From an uncultured Porphyromonas sp. (GTDB lineage Bacteria > Bacteroidota > Bacteroidia > Bacteroidales > Porphyromonadaceae): a stretch of DNA of 41,203 nt. The position numbers were made by a program, and so were the translations under genes. Every line of letters begins with the position of its first letter. The stretch's first letter is position 1. Shown here piece by piece: positions 31,973 to 41,180 of this stretch. The notes under the pieces are model-generated. The model made no database searches. It was not told the DNA's origin and saw nothing but the letters and a program-made list of their open reading frames with translations. The DNA lies in the NCBI RefSeq assembly GCF_938039215.1, contig NZ_CALHVI010000025.1, positions 1 to 41,203 on the forward strand. Reading direction: 5' to 3'.

Positions 31973-33490
31973 ATGGAGAAGGTAATACGTAGGGCACTCA
32001 TCTCGGTGTACCACAAGGACGGACTAGCAGAGATCTTAGCGCTCCTTCATAAGGAGGGTGTGGAGTTTGTCTCGACTGGCGGGACAAGTGCGTTCATCGA
32101 GAGCTTGGGTTATCCTTGCGTTGCCGTCGAAGACTTGACCAAGTATCCCTCGATGCTTGGAGGCCGAGTCAAGACCTTGCACCCCGCTATCCAAGGGGGT
32201 ATCCTCGCCCGACGTAGCCACGAAACAGACCAGAAGGAAGTCGCTGAGTACGGCCTCTCGCTTATTGATCTGGTCATCGTGGACCTCTATCCCTTCGAAG
32301 CTACCGTCGCCTCTGGTGCTAGCGAAGAAGACATCATCGAGAAGATCGACATAGGTGGTATCAGCCTCATCCGCGGTGCTGCTAAGAACTTCGAGGATGT
32401 AGTCATCGTGCCCTCGCAGGCCGACTATGCTACCCTCCACGAGATCCTTACGGCTCATGGAGCACGTACCACGCTCGCTGAGCGTCGCCACTTCGCTCGC
32501 CGTGCCTTCGCCGTCAGTTCGCACTACGACTCGGCGATCTTCCGCTACTTCGATGGGGAAGAGCACTCCGCCCTTCGCCTCACCGCTGACGGCGCTAAGC
32601 ACCTACGCTATGGGGAGAATCCCCACCAGCAGGGAGTCTTCTACGGCGACCTTGAGCGCTACTTCGAGCAGCTACACGGCAAGGAGCTCTCCTACAACAA
32701 TCTTCAGGACATCGAGGCAGCCGTCTCCCTCATCCAGGACTTCTCAGAGCCCACGTTTGCCATCCTCAAGCACAACAACGCTTGTGGCTGCGCTTCTCGC
32801 CCCACGATCCTAGAGGCTTGGCAGGCTGCACTGGCTGGTGACCCCGTCTCCGCCTTCGGAGGGGTGCTCGTAGCCAACCGCCCCGTGGACCTCGAGACCG
32901 CCGAAGAGATCAACAAGCTCTTCTTCGAGGTGCTCATCGCTCCAGACTTCACCGCCGAAGCCCTTCCCATCCTCGAGAGTAAGAAGAACCGCATCCTCCT
33001 GCGCCAGCGTGAGGCGATCCACAGCTCGTGGTCGTACCGCTCGATGCTCGGTGGAGTGCTCGCACAGGAGACCGACCGTGCTGTGGAGACTAGCGCCGAG
33101 ATGAAGCCCGTTACTAAGGTAGCTCCCACGGACAAGGAACTCGTGGATCTCGTCTTCGCTACCAAGCTCGTCAAGCACAGCAAGAGCAACGCGATCGTCC
33201 TCAGTAAGGATGGTCAGCTCATCGCCTCGGGGGTCGGACAGACTTCGCGTGTCGATGCCCTCCAGCAAGCTATTGCGAAGGCTCGCCACTTTGGTTTTGA
33301 CCTCCACGGAGCCGTCCTCTCAAGTGATGCCTTCTTCCCCTTCGACGACTGCGTCACGCTCGCTGCCGAAGCTGGGATCACAGCTATTGCTCAGCCTGGG
33401 GGATCTGTACGTGATGCCGATAGCATCGCCGCCGCTGACCGCCTTGGGGTAGCGATGGTGATGACAGGCGTGCGCCACTTCAAGCATTAG
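31973..33490 (+). CDS. purH: Bifunctional AICAR formyltransferase / IMP cyclohydrolase
   Basis: The 505-residue enzyme performs the last two steps of purine synthesis, formylating AICAR and closing the ring to IMP. The N-terminal MGS-like cyclohydrolase domain shows ALISVYHKDGL, FVSTGGTSAFI and GGRVKTLHPAIQGGILARR. The transformylase domain has LRYGENPHQ, the catalytic KHNNACGCA (266-274), DPVSAFGGVL, and SDAFFPFDDCV near the end. The frame is open 33 codons upstream, but the MEKVIRRALIS start matches the family and the upstream stretch begins inside the promoter box. mreB follows after 27 bp. Confidence 0.97.
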   Translation: MEKVIRRALISVYHKDGLAEILALLHKEGVEFVSTGGTSAFIESLGYPCVAVEDLTKYPSMLGGRVKTLHPAIQGGILARRSHETDQKEVAEYGLSLIDLVIVDLYPFEATVASGASEEDIIEKIDIGGISLIRGAAKNFEDVVIVPSQADYATLHEILTAHGARTTLAERRHFARRAFAVSSHYDSAIFRYFDGEEHSALRLTADGAKHLRYGENPHQQGVFYGDLERYFEQLHGKELSYNNLQDIEAAVSLIQDFSEPTFAILKHNNACGCASRPTILEAWQAALAGDPVSAFGGVLVANRPVDLETAEEINKLFFEVLIAPDFTAEALPILESKKNRILLRQREAIHSSWSYRSMLGGVLAQETDRAVETSAEMKPVTKVAPTDKELVDLVFATKLVKHSKSNAIVLSKDGQLIASGVGQTSRVDALQQAIAKARHFGFDLHGAVLSSDAFFPFDDCVTLAAEAGITAIAQPGGSVRDADSIAAADRLGVAMVMTGVRHFKH

Positions 33491-33517
33491 AATTAAGACA
33501 ATACGACTAAGATAAGA

Positions 33518-34537
33518 ATGGGACTTTTTTCCTTTAGGCAGGAGCTGGCGATGGACCTGGGTACTGCCAATACCATCATCATCAAGGATGACAAGATCGT
33601 CCTCGATGAGCCCTCTGTAGTAGCCTTCGACAACCGTACGGGCGAGATGATCGCCGTGGGCACCAAGGCCCGAGAGATGTACGAGAAGGGCAACGCTAAT
33701 ATCCGTACTATCCGCCCCCTCCGAGAAGGTGTGATCGCAGACTTCGACGCTGCTGAGCACATGATCCGAGGGATGATACGCATGATCAGCCGTCGTCGTG
33801 GGTGGTTCACCCCTTCGCTACGTATGGTCGTCTGTATCCCATCAGGGAGCACGGAGGTAGAGATCCGTGCTGTCCGTGACTCCAACGAGCATGCGGGTGG
33901 ACGTGATGTCTACATGATCTACGAACCCATGGCTGCTGCTATCGGTGTCGGCATAGACGTACTTGCTCCTGAGGGGCACATGATCGTAGACATAGGTGGC
34001 GGTACTACCGAGATCGCTGTCATCTCCCTGGGTGGAATCGTCGAGGATCAGTCCATCGACACCGCAGGCGATGAGCTGACGCAAGACATCATGGACCACA
34101 TGCGTGACCGACACCAAATCAAGGTCGGGGAGCGCACAGCAGAGCAGATCAAGATCCAGGTAGGTGCTGTCTATGCCGACCTAGACGATGCTCCTGCCGA
34201 CTTCACCGTATGGGGTGCGAACATGATGGACACCATGCCCCGCAAGGTCGATGTCAACTATCGTGAGATCTGCGAATGCCTAGATAATTCGATCGGGAAG
34301 ATCGAGAGCGCCATCCTGCGTACCCTAGAGGCTACTCCTCCTGAGCTCTATGCCGACATCGTGGCTAACGGGGTCGTGCTGACGGGTGGTGGAGCACTCC
34401 TGCGTGGGCTCGACAAGCGCCTCAGTGAGCGCTTCGGTCTGCAGTTCAAGATCGCAGAGAACCCTCTTCACTCCGTCGCTATCGGTACCGGTATCGCGCT
34501 GAAGAACGTGCATAACTTCAACTTCCTCTTCCGCTAA
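33518..34537 (+). CDS. mreB: Rod-shape-determining actin-like protein MreB
   Basis: The 339-residue actin-family ATPase polymerises under the inner membrane and guides elongation-mode peptidoglycan synthesis. Visible are phosphate 1 DLGTANT (13-19), the VVCIPSGSTEVEIRAVRDS segment, phosphate 2 IVDIGGGTTEIAVISLGG, and the adenosine region VLTGGGALLRGLD. It opens the mreBCD-mrdA-rodA cluster. Porphyromonas cells are short rods or coccobacilli, so the set is expected to be functional. Confidence 0.98.
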   Translation: MGLFSFRQELAMDLGTANTIIIKDDKIVLDEPSVVAFDNRTGEMIAVGTKAREMYEKGNANIRTIRPLREGVIADFDAAEHMIRGMIRMISRRRGWFTPSLRMVVCIPSGSTEVEIRAVRDSNEHAGGRDVYMIYEPMAAAIGVGIDVLAPEGHMIVDIGGGTTEIAVISLGGIVEDQSIDTAGDELTQDIMDHMRDRHQIKVGERTAEQIKIQVGAVYADLDDAPADFTVWGANMMDTMPRKVDVNYREICECLDNSIGKIESAILRTLEATPPELYADIVANGVVLTGGGALLRGLDKRLSERFGLQFKIAENPLHSVAIGTGIALKNVHNFNFLFR

Positions 34538-34561
34538 GCTCTTTGTCCTAGCTCCGTCTCC

Positions 34562-35434
34562 GTGGATAAGCTCCTTGAGTTCCTCCAGAAGTATCGGCAC
34601 TGGTTCGTCTTCATCCTTTTGGAGGCGATCGCCCTTGGCACGCTCTTCAATGGGACGCTCTATTCACGGAGCCTCGGTTGGTATGCCACGAGTACCGTCT
34701 TCGGGCGGGTAGGCGAACTGATGACAGAGGCGTGGAGCTACATCGACCTAAGACCCAAGAACGAAGAGCTCCTTCGGGAGAACGCACGGCTTCGAGCAGC
34801 CTATACGCTCCTCTCTCGGCAGATGCAGGATGCGGAGGCACATGGTCGCCTCCCTCACCTGCATGCTACCGACAGTCTCCCCGTAGACCCTTCATCGGTG
34901 ATCATCGCTCGGGTGGTCAATCGCATTGCCCCTACGGGTGAGATCTACTACACGATCAACAAAGGACGGCTCGATGGTGTCGAGCCCGATATGGGTGTGA
35001 TGAGTGCTTCGGGGGTCGTCGGGGCGGTGATGACCGTCTCCGACCACTATGCGCTAGTGATCCCTGTACTCAATCCCAAGATCCGCCTCTCCTGCACTCT
35101 CCTCGGGCAGGAAGTGAGCGGGACACTCACCGCCACCTCCAATCCCAACGCTAACCATGCGATGCTGAGCAACGTACCTCCACATGCTCAACCACATCTG
35201 GGGGATACGATCACCACGAGTGGCTACTCCTACCTCTTCCCCGAAGGGATGATGGTGGGCACGGTCTCTGATACCATCCCCGTCAGGGTCAAGGGCAGTG
35301 CAGGGACCTTCGCCAACTATCAGGTGCGCCTAGCGACGGACTTCCAGAGTCTGCGCTATGTCTACATCATCCGAGAGAAGCCCGCACGGGAGGTGCGAGC
35401 CCTCGAAGACTCGATAAGCCCCAAAGATGAATAG
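34562..35434 (+). CDS. mreC: Rod-shape-determining protein MreC
   Basis: The 290-residue bitopic protein has a membrane helix at about 13-31 (WFVFILLEAIALGTLFNG), a coiled-coil part (about 60-95, KNEELLRENARLRAAYTLLSRQMQDAE), and the periplasmic beta-domain with INKGRLDGVEPDMGVMSASGVVGAV, typical of MreC. It links MreB to PBP2 and the MreD/RodA complex. The start is GTG at 34562; no suitable ATG exists nearby. It overlaps mreD by eight bases. Confidence 0.94.
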   Translation: MDKLLEFLQKYRHWFVFILLEAIALGTLFNGTLYSRSLGWYATSTVFGRVGELMTEAWSYIDLRPKNEELLRENARLRAAYTLLSRQMQDAEAHGRLPHLHATDSLPVDPSSVIIARVVNRIAPTGEIYYTINKGRLDGVEPDMGVMSASGVVGAVMTVSDHYALVIPVLNPKIRLSCTLLGQEVSGTLTATSNPNANHAMLSNVPPHAQPHLGDTITTSGYSYLFPEGMMVGTVSDTIPVRVKGSAGTFANYQVRLATDFQSLRYVYIIREKPAREVRALEDSISPKDE

Positions 35435-35945
35435 TCCCTATCTGCGCTTTGCTCTCTTCTCGGTGCTCTTCGTAGCGCTGCAGGTGTGGGTCTTGAGTCC
35501 CATCGCCCTCTTCCGTGTAGCCACACCTTACCTCTATCCTTTTCTCCTCTTGCTACTCCCCGTAGGCACGAGTAGGAGCACGCTCTGTATCGTGGGCTTT
35601 GTCTTAGGCTTCTTGATCGACTTCTTTGGCCTAACGCCTGGCTTGCATGCCTCAGCATTCACGCTGACGGCCTTCCTGCGTCAGCCCATCCTCTACCTAC
35701 TTACGGAGAAGAATACGCCCGAGCATCTCCTGCCACTCTTCCCCACGCTGCGGGGTGGGGCGGTACTGCTACTCACCCTCCTTCTGCTCATACATCATGT
35801 GCTCCTCTATAGCCTAGAGGCGGGTATGGGGCTAGCGAGCTGGCATCTCCTGATGAGCTTCGTGGCGGGCTATGCTTTCTCTTGGGTACTTTCGGTGATG
35901 ACGCTCTTCTTCTTCGGGACAGGAGAAGGGGCACGTGCCAAGTAA
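35427..35945 (+). CDS. mreD: Rod-shape-determining protein MreD
   Basis: The 172-residue polytopic protein has five or six hydrophobic segments. Typical MreD features are the VALQVWVLSPIALFRVATPYLYPFLLLLLP opening (about 16-45) and the GFVLGFLIDFFGLTPGLHASAFTLTAF segment (about 57-83), which matches the G-x-x-D-x-x-x-x-x-x-G-x-H-A pattern of the family. It lies between mreC (8-base overlap) and mrdA (9-bp gap). Confidence 0.92.
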   Translation: MNSPYLRFALFSVLFVALQVWVLSPIALFRVATPYLYPFLLLLLPVGTSRSTLCIVGFVLGFLIDFFGLTPGLHASAFTLTAFLRQPILYLLTEKNTPEHLLPLFPTLRGGAVLLLTLLLLIHHVLLYSLEAGMGLASWHLLMSFVAGYAFSWVLSVMTLFFFGTGEGARAK

Positions 35946-35954
35946 TCACTCCCT

Positions 35955-37814
35955 ATGGTCAACGACGAGCTCTTCCGTAGACGCTGGCTGATCATCGGGC
36001 TCACCTTCGCCATCGTCGGTATCTTCATCGCTCGACTCTTCTCCCTGCAGATCGTCAGCAATGACTACAAGCGGCGAGCGGAGAACAATGCCTATTACAT
36101 CCTCACCACCATACCTGCCCGTGGGGTCATCTTCGACCGCAAGGGCGAGCTCCTCGTAGCTAATCGTCCCATCTACGATCTGATGATCGTCAATCATGAG
36201 GCTAAGGGCAAGCTCGACACCACGCTACTAGCCTCGACGCTGGGCCTTCCCCGTGAGGAGATCGTCCAGAAGCTCGAAGCCGTCCGTGACCGAAGGGTCA
36301 ATCGTGGTTACAATCCCTATACCCCGCAAGTCTTCCTCTCCCAGCTCGAGCCTGAGGAAGTAGGGCGCTTCGAGGAGCAGTTGTATAAGTTCCCCGGCTT
36401 CTCGGTACGCTCTCGCACGATCCGTCAGTACAACTACCATCATGCTGCCCATCTGCTAGGCTACCTCTCCGAGGCGAGCACCACGGATCTCGAGCGGGAT
36501 AGCACGATCATGCGAGGCGACTTCGTCGGGCGAAGTGGTGTCGAGCGTACCTATGAGGAAGTGCTGCGAGGAGAGAAGGGGGAAGAGATCTTCTACCGTG
36601 ATGCCCGTGGACGCATTCAGGGGCGCTTCGATGCTGGAGCGCATGACCGAGCTCCCGTGGCAGGACGAGACCTTACCCTCTCGATCGATGCGGGTCTGCA
36701 GGAGCTAGGCGAGCGCATGATGCGGGGCAAGCGTGGTGCCATCGTGGCTATCGAGCCTGAGACGGGTGAGATCCTAGCCCTTGTCACGGCACCCAACTAT
36801 GATCCCGAGCTCCTAGCGGGTAAGAGTAAGGGGGAGAACCACCGCATGCTCGAAGAGACCTTCGGTAAGCCGCTCCTCAACCGTGCGATCCAAGGGAACT
36901 ATCCTCCAGGCTCTACCTTCAAGCCCGCCCAAGGAGCGATCTTCCTCGCCGAAGGCTCCATCAATCCCTCGATGGCTCTCTCGTGCTACCACGGCTATCC
37001 ACCCCTAGGGAATCGCCCGAAGTGTCACAGCCATCCCAGCCCTATCTCCCTTGTCCCAGCCCTTGCCACCTCGTGTAATGCTTACTTCTGCTGGGGCCTA
37101 CACTTCATGCTCGATGACCGCAAGCGCTACCCCTCAGCAGCCGTCGCCCTCGAGCACTGGAAGCAACGTATTGTGTCCCTCGGCTACGGCTACCGCCTCG
37201 GTGTCGACCTCGTCGGCGAGAAGCGTGGCTACATCCCGAATAGTGGGGTCTATGACAAGGTCTATAAGGGACGCTGGAATGCTAGCTCCATCATCTCGAT
37301 CGCCATCGGGCAGGGGGAAGTCCTCGCTACTCCTCTACAGATAGCGAACCTCGCAGCCCTCATCGCCAACCGAGGCTACTACATCCGTCCGCACGTCGTC
37401 CATTCGATCAAGGGCATGCCCATAGATACGATGTACCGCAATCACCAGCCCACGGGGATCTCTCGGGAGCACTGGGAGTACATCGTCGCAGGTATGGCTG
37501 GGGCGGTCACCGGGGGTACGTGTCGAGGGGCGAACTTCGCCCCAGGCGAGATCGAAGTATGTGGGAAGACGGGTACGGCGGAGAATCCCCATGGTAAGGA
37601 CCACTCAGCCTTCATCGGCTTTGCCCCACGCTCCCAGCCCAAGATCGCCGTATCGGTCTATGTCGAGAACGGGGGCTTCGGGGCACAGTTCGGCGTGCCC
37701 ATTGGTCGGGTGATGATGGAGTACTACCTGCGTGGCGGTAAGCTCTCGGGCTCAGGCGAAGCGATCGCCTCTTCGATGGAGCATCGGACGATCTCCTATA
37801 TCAATGATATCTAA
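35955..37814 (+). CDS. mrdA: Penicillin-binding protein 2, elongasome transpeptidase
   Basis: The 619-residue class B PBP has one membrane helix (about 11-31), a pedestal/dimerisation domain (IPARGVIFDRKGELLVANRPIYDL, 53-76; the GRSGVERTYEEVLRG segment at 192-206), and the transpeptidase domain. The active-site motifs are SxxK at Ser320-Lys323 (GSTFK), SxN at Ser373-Asn375 (SCN), and KTG at 538-540. It cross-links peptidoglycan during lateral growth and is a beta-lactam target. It is 22 bp upstream of rodA, its usual glycosyltransferase partner. Confidence 0.97.
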   Translation: MVNDELFRRRWLIIGLTFAIVGIFIARLFSLQIVSNDYKRRAENNAYYILTTIPARGVIFDRKGELLVANRPIYDLMIVNHEAKGKLDTTLLASTLGLPREEIVQKLEAVRDRRVNRGYNPYTPQVFLSQLEPEEVGRFEEQLYKFPGFSVRSRTIRQYNYHHAAHLLGYLSEASTTDLERDSTIMRGDFVGRSGVERTYEEVLRGEKGEEIFYRDARGRIQGRFDAGAHDRAPVAGRDLTLSIDAGLQELGERMMRGKRGAIVAIEPETGEILALVTAPNYDPELLAGKSKGENHRMLEETFGKPLLNRAIQGNYPPGSTFKPAQGAIFLAEGSINPSMALSCYHGYPPLGNRPKCHSHPSPISLVPALATSCNAYFCWGLHFMLDDRKRYPSAAVALEHWKQRIVSLGYGYRLGVDLVGEKRGYIPNSGVYDKVYKGRWNASSIISIAIGQGEVLATPLQIANLAALIANRGYYIRPHVVHSIKGMPIDTMYRNHQPTGISREHWEYIVAGMAGAVTGGTCRGANFAPGEIEVCGKTGTAENPHGKDHSAFIGFAPRSQPKIAVSVYVENGGFGAQFGVPIGRVMMEYYLRGGKLSGSGEAIASSMEHRTISYINDI

Positions 37815-37836
37815 CTACCCCTAGCCGTCCTCAAGC

Positions 37837-39312
37837 ATGCGACAGTCCTCTTCCTCCCCCTCCTTCATTAGGAACATTGACTGGGTGACGATCCTGATGT
37901 ATCTGCTCCTTGTCTTCTTCGGATGGCTCTCCATCTGCGGGGCTTCGTACAACTTCGAGACGGAGGAGCTTCTTAGTCCTGGGGGTCGTCCTATGATGCA
38001 GCTGCTTTGGATCGGGCTCGGTGTACTCATCGGCTTCGCTGTCCTCTCGCTCAATACCGACATCTACGAGGTGGGGGCACCGCTCTTCTATGGGGCGATG
38101 ATGCTCCTGCTGATGGTGACCATCGTCATCGCCCCCGATATCAAGGGCTCCCGCTCGTGGCTCGTGCTGGGGCCTGTGCGCCTACAGCCAGCAGAGTTCG
38201 CTAAGGTAGCTACGGCCCTTACCCTGGCCTGGCTATGCAATCAGTACGAGTTCAAGATCGACTCCATCCGTAGCTACCTCAAGATCTTCGGGATTATCTT
38301 CTTCCCCATCCTGCTGATCCTACTCCAGCAGGAGACGGGTTCCGCCCTTGTCTTCCTAGCCCTCTTCCTAGCCCTCTACCGAGAAGGCTTCTCGGGGCTC
38401 TTCATGGGGCTAAGTGCTTCGGCAGCGGTCTACTTCATCTCGGCACTCGTGCTGGAGGATACTCTGTGGTGGGAGCGTACAGATGCAGACTTCTTCTTCG
38501 TCTGCAATGCTATCCTCGTCTTCTCCGCAGCCCTCTTCGGCGTCTATACCCATGATTGGCGCAATCGCTGGCGCTACCTCTTCTCCGGAGCGGGCATTGT
38601 CGCTGGGGTCTACCTCATCGCAGGGATTGTGAACTTCTTCGTGAGCTTCAACCTCGTCTATGTAGCCCTCGGTCTGGTCCTCCTCCTCGTCGGCTACTTC
38701 GCCTACCTAGCACTGAGGGAATACCTCCTTCGCTACCTCCTCTTGGCGGTCTTTGCCCTAGGTTCGCTGGGCTTCTTCTTCTCGGTGAACTATGTCTTCA
38801 ATGATATTCTCCAGCCTCACCAGCAGGTGCGTATCAAGATCGCCCTCGGCATCGAGAGTGACCTCAAGGGCAAGGGGTACAACGTCGACCAGTCGAAGAT
38901 CGCCATTGGCTCGGGGGGCTTGACGGGGAAGGGCTTCCTCAAGGGGACGCAGACCAAGCTGAACTATGTCCCCGAGCAAGAGACGGACTTCATCTTCTGC
39001 ACCGTAGGCGAAGAATCGGGCTTCATCGGCTCCTCTGCTCTCCTCATCGCCTACGCTATCTTCATCCTACGCATCGTCGCACTCGCCGAGCGCCAAGTGA
39101 CGAAGTTCGGGCGGGTCTATGGCTATTGTGTGGCCTCGATCTTCCTCTTCCATCTCTTCATCAATGTCGGGATGGTGCTGGGGCTCGTCCCCGTGATTGG
39201 GATCCCCTTGCCCTTCTTCAGTTACGGGGGCTCTTCGCTCTGGGGCTTCACCTTCCTCCTCTTCATCTTCCTCGGCATCGACGCCCGTCGCAAGCAGTAC
39301 ACCGGCCACTAG
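37837..39312 (+). CDS. rodA: SEDS-family peptidoglycan glycosyltransferase RodA
   Basis: The 491-residue membrane protein has ten or more hydrophobic segments. It polymerises lipid II for elongation, in complex with PBP2. SEDS features include GSRSWLVLGPVRLQPAEFAKVATALTLAW (about 107-135), QQETGSALVFLALFLALYREG (about 168-188), TQTKLNYVPEQETDFIFCTVGEESGF (about 371-396) and PVIGIPLPFFSYGGSSL (about 454-470). It is longer than the roughly 370-residue E. coli RodA because of extra hydrophobic segments near 215-310, which is common in Bacteroidota. It ends the elongasome cluster. Confidence 0.97.
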   Translation: MRQSSSSPSFIRNIDWVTILMYLLLVFFGWLSICGASYNFETEELLSPGGRPMMQLLWIGLGVLIGFAVLSLNTDIYEVGAPLFYGAMMLLLMVTIVIAPDIKGSRSWLVLGPVRLQPAEFAKVATALTLAWLCNQYEFKIDSIRSYLKIFGIIFFPILLILLQQETGSALVFLALFLALYREGFSGLFMGLSASAAVYFISALVLEDTLWWERTDADFFFVCNAILVFSAALFGVYTHDWRNRWRYLFSGAGIVAGVYLIAGIVNFFVSFNLVYVALGLVLLLVGYFAYLALREYLLRYLLLAVFALGSLGFFFSVNYVFNDILQPHQQVRIKIALGIESDLKGKGYNVDQSKIAIGSGGLTGKGFLKGTQTKLNYVPEQETDFIFCTVGEESGFIGSSALLIAYAIFILRIVALAERQVTKFGRVYGYCVASIFLFHLFINVGMVLGLVPVIGIPLPFFSYGGSSLWGFTFLLFIFLGIDARRKQYTGH

Positions 39313-39319
39313 GCACACG

Positions 39320-39335
39320 GCTACGGCTCCGTAGC
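39320..39335 (+). terminator. Small hairpin after rodA
   Basis: GCTACGG-CT-CCGTAGC is a perfect 7-bp stem just after the rodA stop. The loop is only two bases and no T-run follows, so it is a weak terminator candidate. Confidence 0.4.
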
Positions 39336-39401
39336 TAAGGGGAGATACCTTACTAGACTTCATAGCATCTTATCACCTTACGCAATCAAACATACAAGAC
39401 T

Positions 39402-41180
39402 ATGGGAATAGAGAAACTTACCACTTTAGCTTTTTCAATGTACTTCAATAAAGGAGCCTATGCGCTACTGCTAGGCTCTGGTATCTCTCGCTCTGCGGGT
39501 ATTCCTTCAGGCTGGGAAGTAGAGGAGAAACTGATCCAGATGCTAGGAGATTTACAAAAGGTCTATGGGGTCAAGGATTGGCATCAATGGTATAAAGAAA
39601 GGTATGGTGGGCCTGCCTCTTATTCTTCTCTCCTTGGTGAGCTTGCCACGACCCCCACAGAGCGGGAATCGCTAATGAAACCTTTCTTCGAGCCAACGGA
39701 GGAAGAACGGGAATCGGGGAAGAAGGAACCCACCAAAGCGCACCGAGCGATCGCTCAGCTAGCCAAGGAGGGTTATATCCGTGTGATCTTGACGACGAAC
39801 TTTGACCGCCTCCTCGAGATGGCTCTTGAAGCCGAAGGGGTTACTCCACAAGTGATCACTCATGAAGGGGATATAGCGCAGAGGACACCCTTAGTACATA
39901 GCGATAGGCCAACAATCGTCAAGATCAATGGGGACTATATGGACTGTAAGTTCAGAAATACGACGGAGGAGCTGGATGAATATCCAGAGGAAATGAAGCA
40001 CTACCTACAGCGAGTATTCGAGGACTATGGTTTAGTGACCTGTGGCTGGTCGGGAGACTGGGATAAGGGACTTATTCGGATAATGGAAGGTGCACCACGC
40101 TCTCGGTATAGCTCTTTCTTTACTTCCGTAGGAGAAGCGGGGGCAGGCTTGAAGTCGCTGTCCCTAAGTCGGGAGGGAGAGACTATGCTGATCAAGGGCG
40201 CTGATGAGCTATTCTCCGAGCTCTGTGAGCAAGTTATGGCATTGAAAGAGCTCGCTGTGAGGACTAACATGAGCCAAGAGGTGAGGATCGCACGAGTGAA
40301 GAAGTACCTCTCTTCAGAGCAACATGCCATCGACTTTGCGGATACGATAGAGCAATGGTGCACCGAGGCTTATAAGCAGATCTCGGAAGTGGCTCGTTAT
40401 GATTTCCAACTTACCCGAGAGGCATTTGACCGCTATTTGAAGATCCATCTTTCTGCAGTCACTCCTCTGCTGGAGGCAGCTGTACTTACTGCAAGGTGGG
40501 GGAAAGAGTGGCAGATCCAACTCTTTGGAGACGTATTGATCAAGTTATGTACAAAGGAATGGAGGTATGGAGAAAGCTATAGAGGTGATACGATCTATTT
40601 ACATGGGTTAGCTCCGATGCTACTGCTTAATGCCTTAGGTGTCGCATGTGTGAAGTATCAACGGTTTAAAGAGTTGAATATCATCTTGAGTAGTACTGTT
40701 TCTCAGGAGAACTTTAGGTATAATCAGAGGCGCTTCCAATTGATAGCGATACTTGGTGATGTATATTGGGGATCTGATATGTGGAATACACTAATGGGAG
40801 GATGCGATGATTACCCCTTCAGTATGTTCTTCTTGGGGCATTTAAGGTCTCTATTTAAAGATTGCTTCACTGCTGGATCGGAGTATGACAATGTGTTTTA
40901 TATCTGGGAACATCTGAAATCCCTTATCTTCGGTTATAATAGGCCGCCTGAGCTGAATTTTCGTCTGCTTCTGGGGAACTTCCTTCATCAAAGGGAGGAG
41001 TATAGGAGGGCATCTCAAAAGGGAGTTCAAGAACCTTATATCCTATTCTTTGAAGGGGCTGATAGATTGAAGGATGACTGGGAGCCTATCAAGCAAGGAA
41101 TGTTTGGAGGTAGCTATGATAATTATAAGCAGATTTATGCTCAGGCAGAGGAGTATTACCAGCAATGGATAAGACACTAG
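39402..41180 (+). CDS. SIR2-family protein, putative anti-phage NADase-like effector
   Basis: A 592-residue protein. The N-terminal 230 residues form a SIR2-like Rossmann domain: LLLGSGISRSAGIPSG (22-37, NAD-binding GxGxS...AGxP), LTTNFDR (130-136), VKINGDYMD (173-181) and CGWSGDW (214-220). The usual catalytic His of the (K)xHGD motif is replaced by Asn176. The remaining 360 residues are helical, unrecognised, and may be a sensor or oligomerisation region. SIR2-domain proteins of this size are often phage-defence effectors that deplete NAD. The gene is visibly more AT-rich, especially in its last third, and less codon-biased than its neighbours, which suggests horizontal acquisition. Nothing of its downstream context is available. 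Confidence 0.75.
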   Translation: MGIEKLTTLAFSMYFNKGAYALLLGSGISRSAGIPSGWEVEEKLIQMLGDLQKVYGVKDWHQWYKERYGGPASYSSLLGELATTPTERESLMKPFFEPTEEERESGKKEPTKAHRAIAQLAKEGYIRVILTTNFDRLLEMALEAEGVTPQVITHEGDIAQRTPLVHSDRPTIVKINGDYMDCKFRNTTEELDEYPEEMKHYLQRVFEDYGLVTCGWSGDWDKGLIRIMEGAPRSRYSSFFTSVGEAGAGLKSLSLSREGETMLIKGADELFSELCEQVMALKELAVRTNMSQEVRIARVKKYLSSEQHAIDFADTIEQWCTEAYKQISEVARYDFQLTREAFDRYLKIHLSAVTPLLEAAVLTARWGKEWQIQLFGDVLIKLCTKEWRYGESYRGDTIYLHGLAPMLLLNALGVACVKYQRFKELNIILSSTVSQENFRYNQRRFQLIAILGDVYWGSDMWNTLMGGCDDYPFSMFFLGHLRSLFKDCFTAGSEYDNVFYIWEHLKSLIFGYNRPPELNFRLLLGNFLHQREEYRRASQKGVQEPYILFFEGADRLKDDWEPIKQGMFGGSYDNYKQIYAQAEEYYQQWIRH

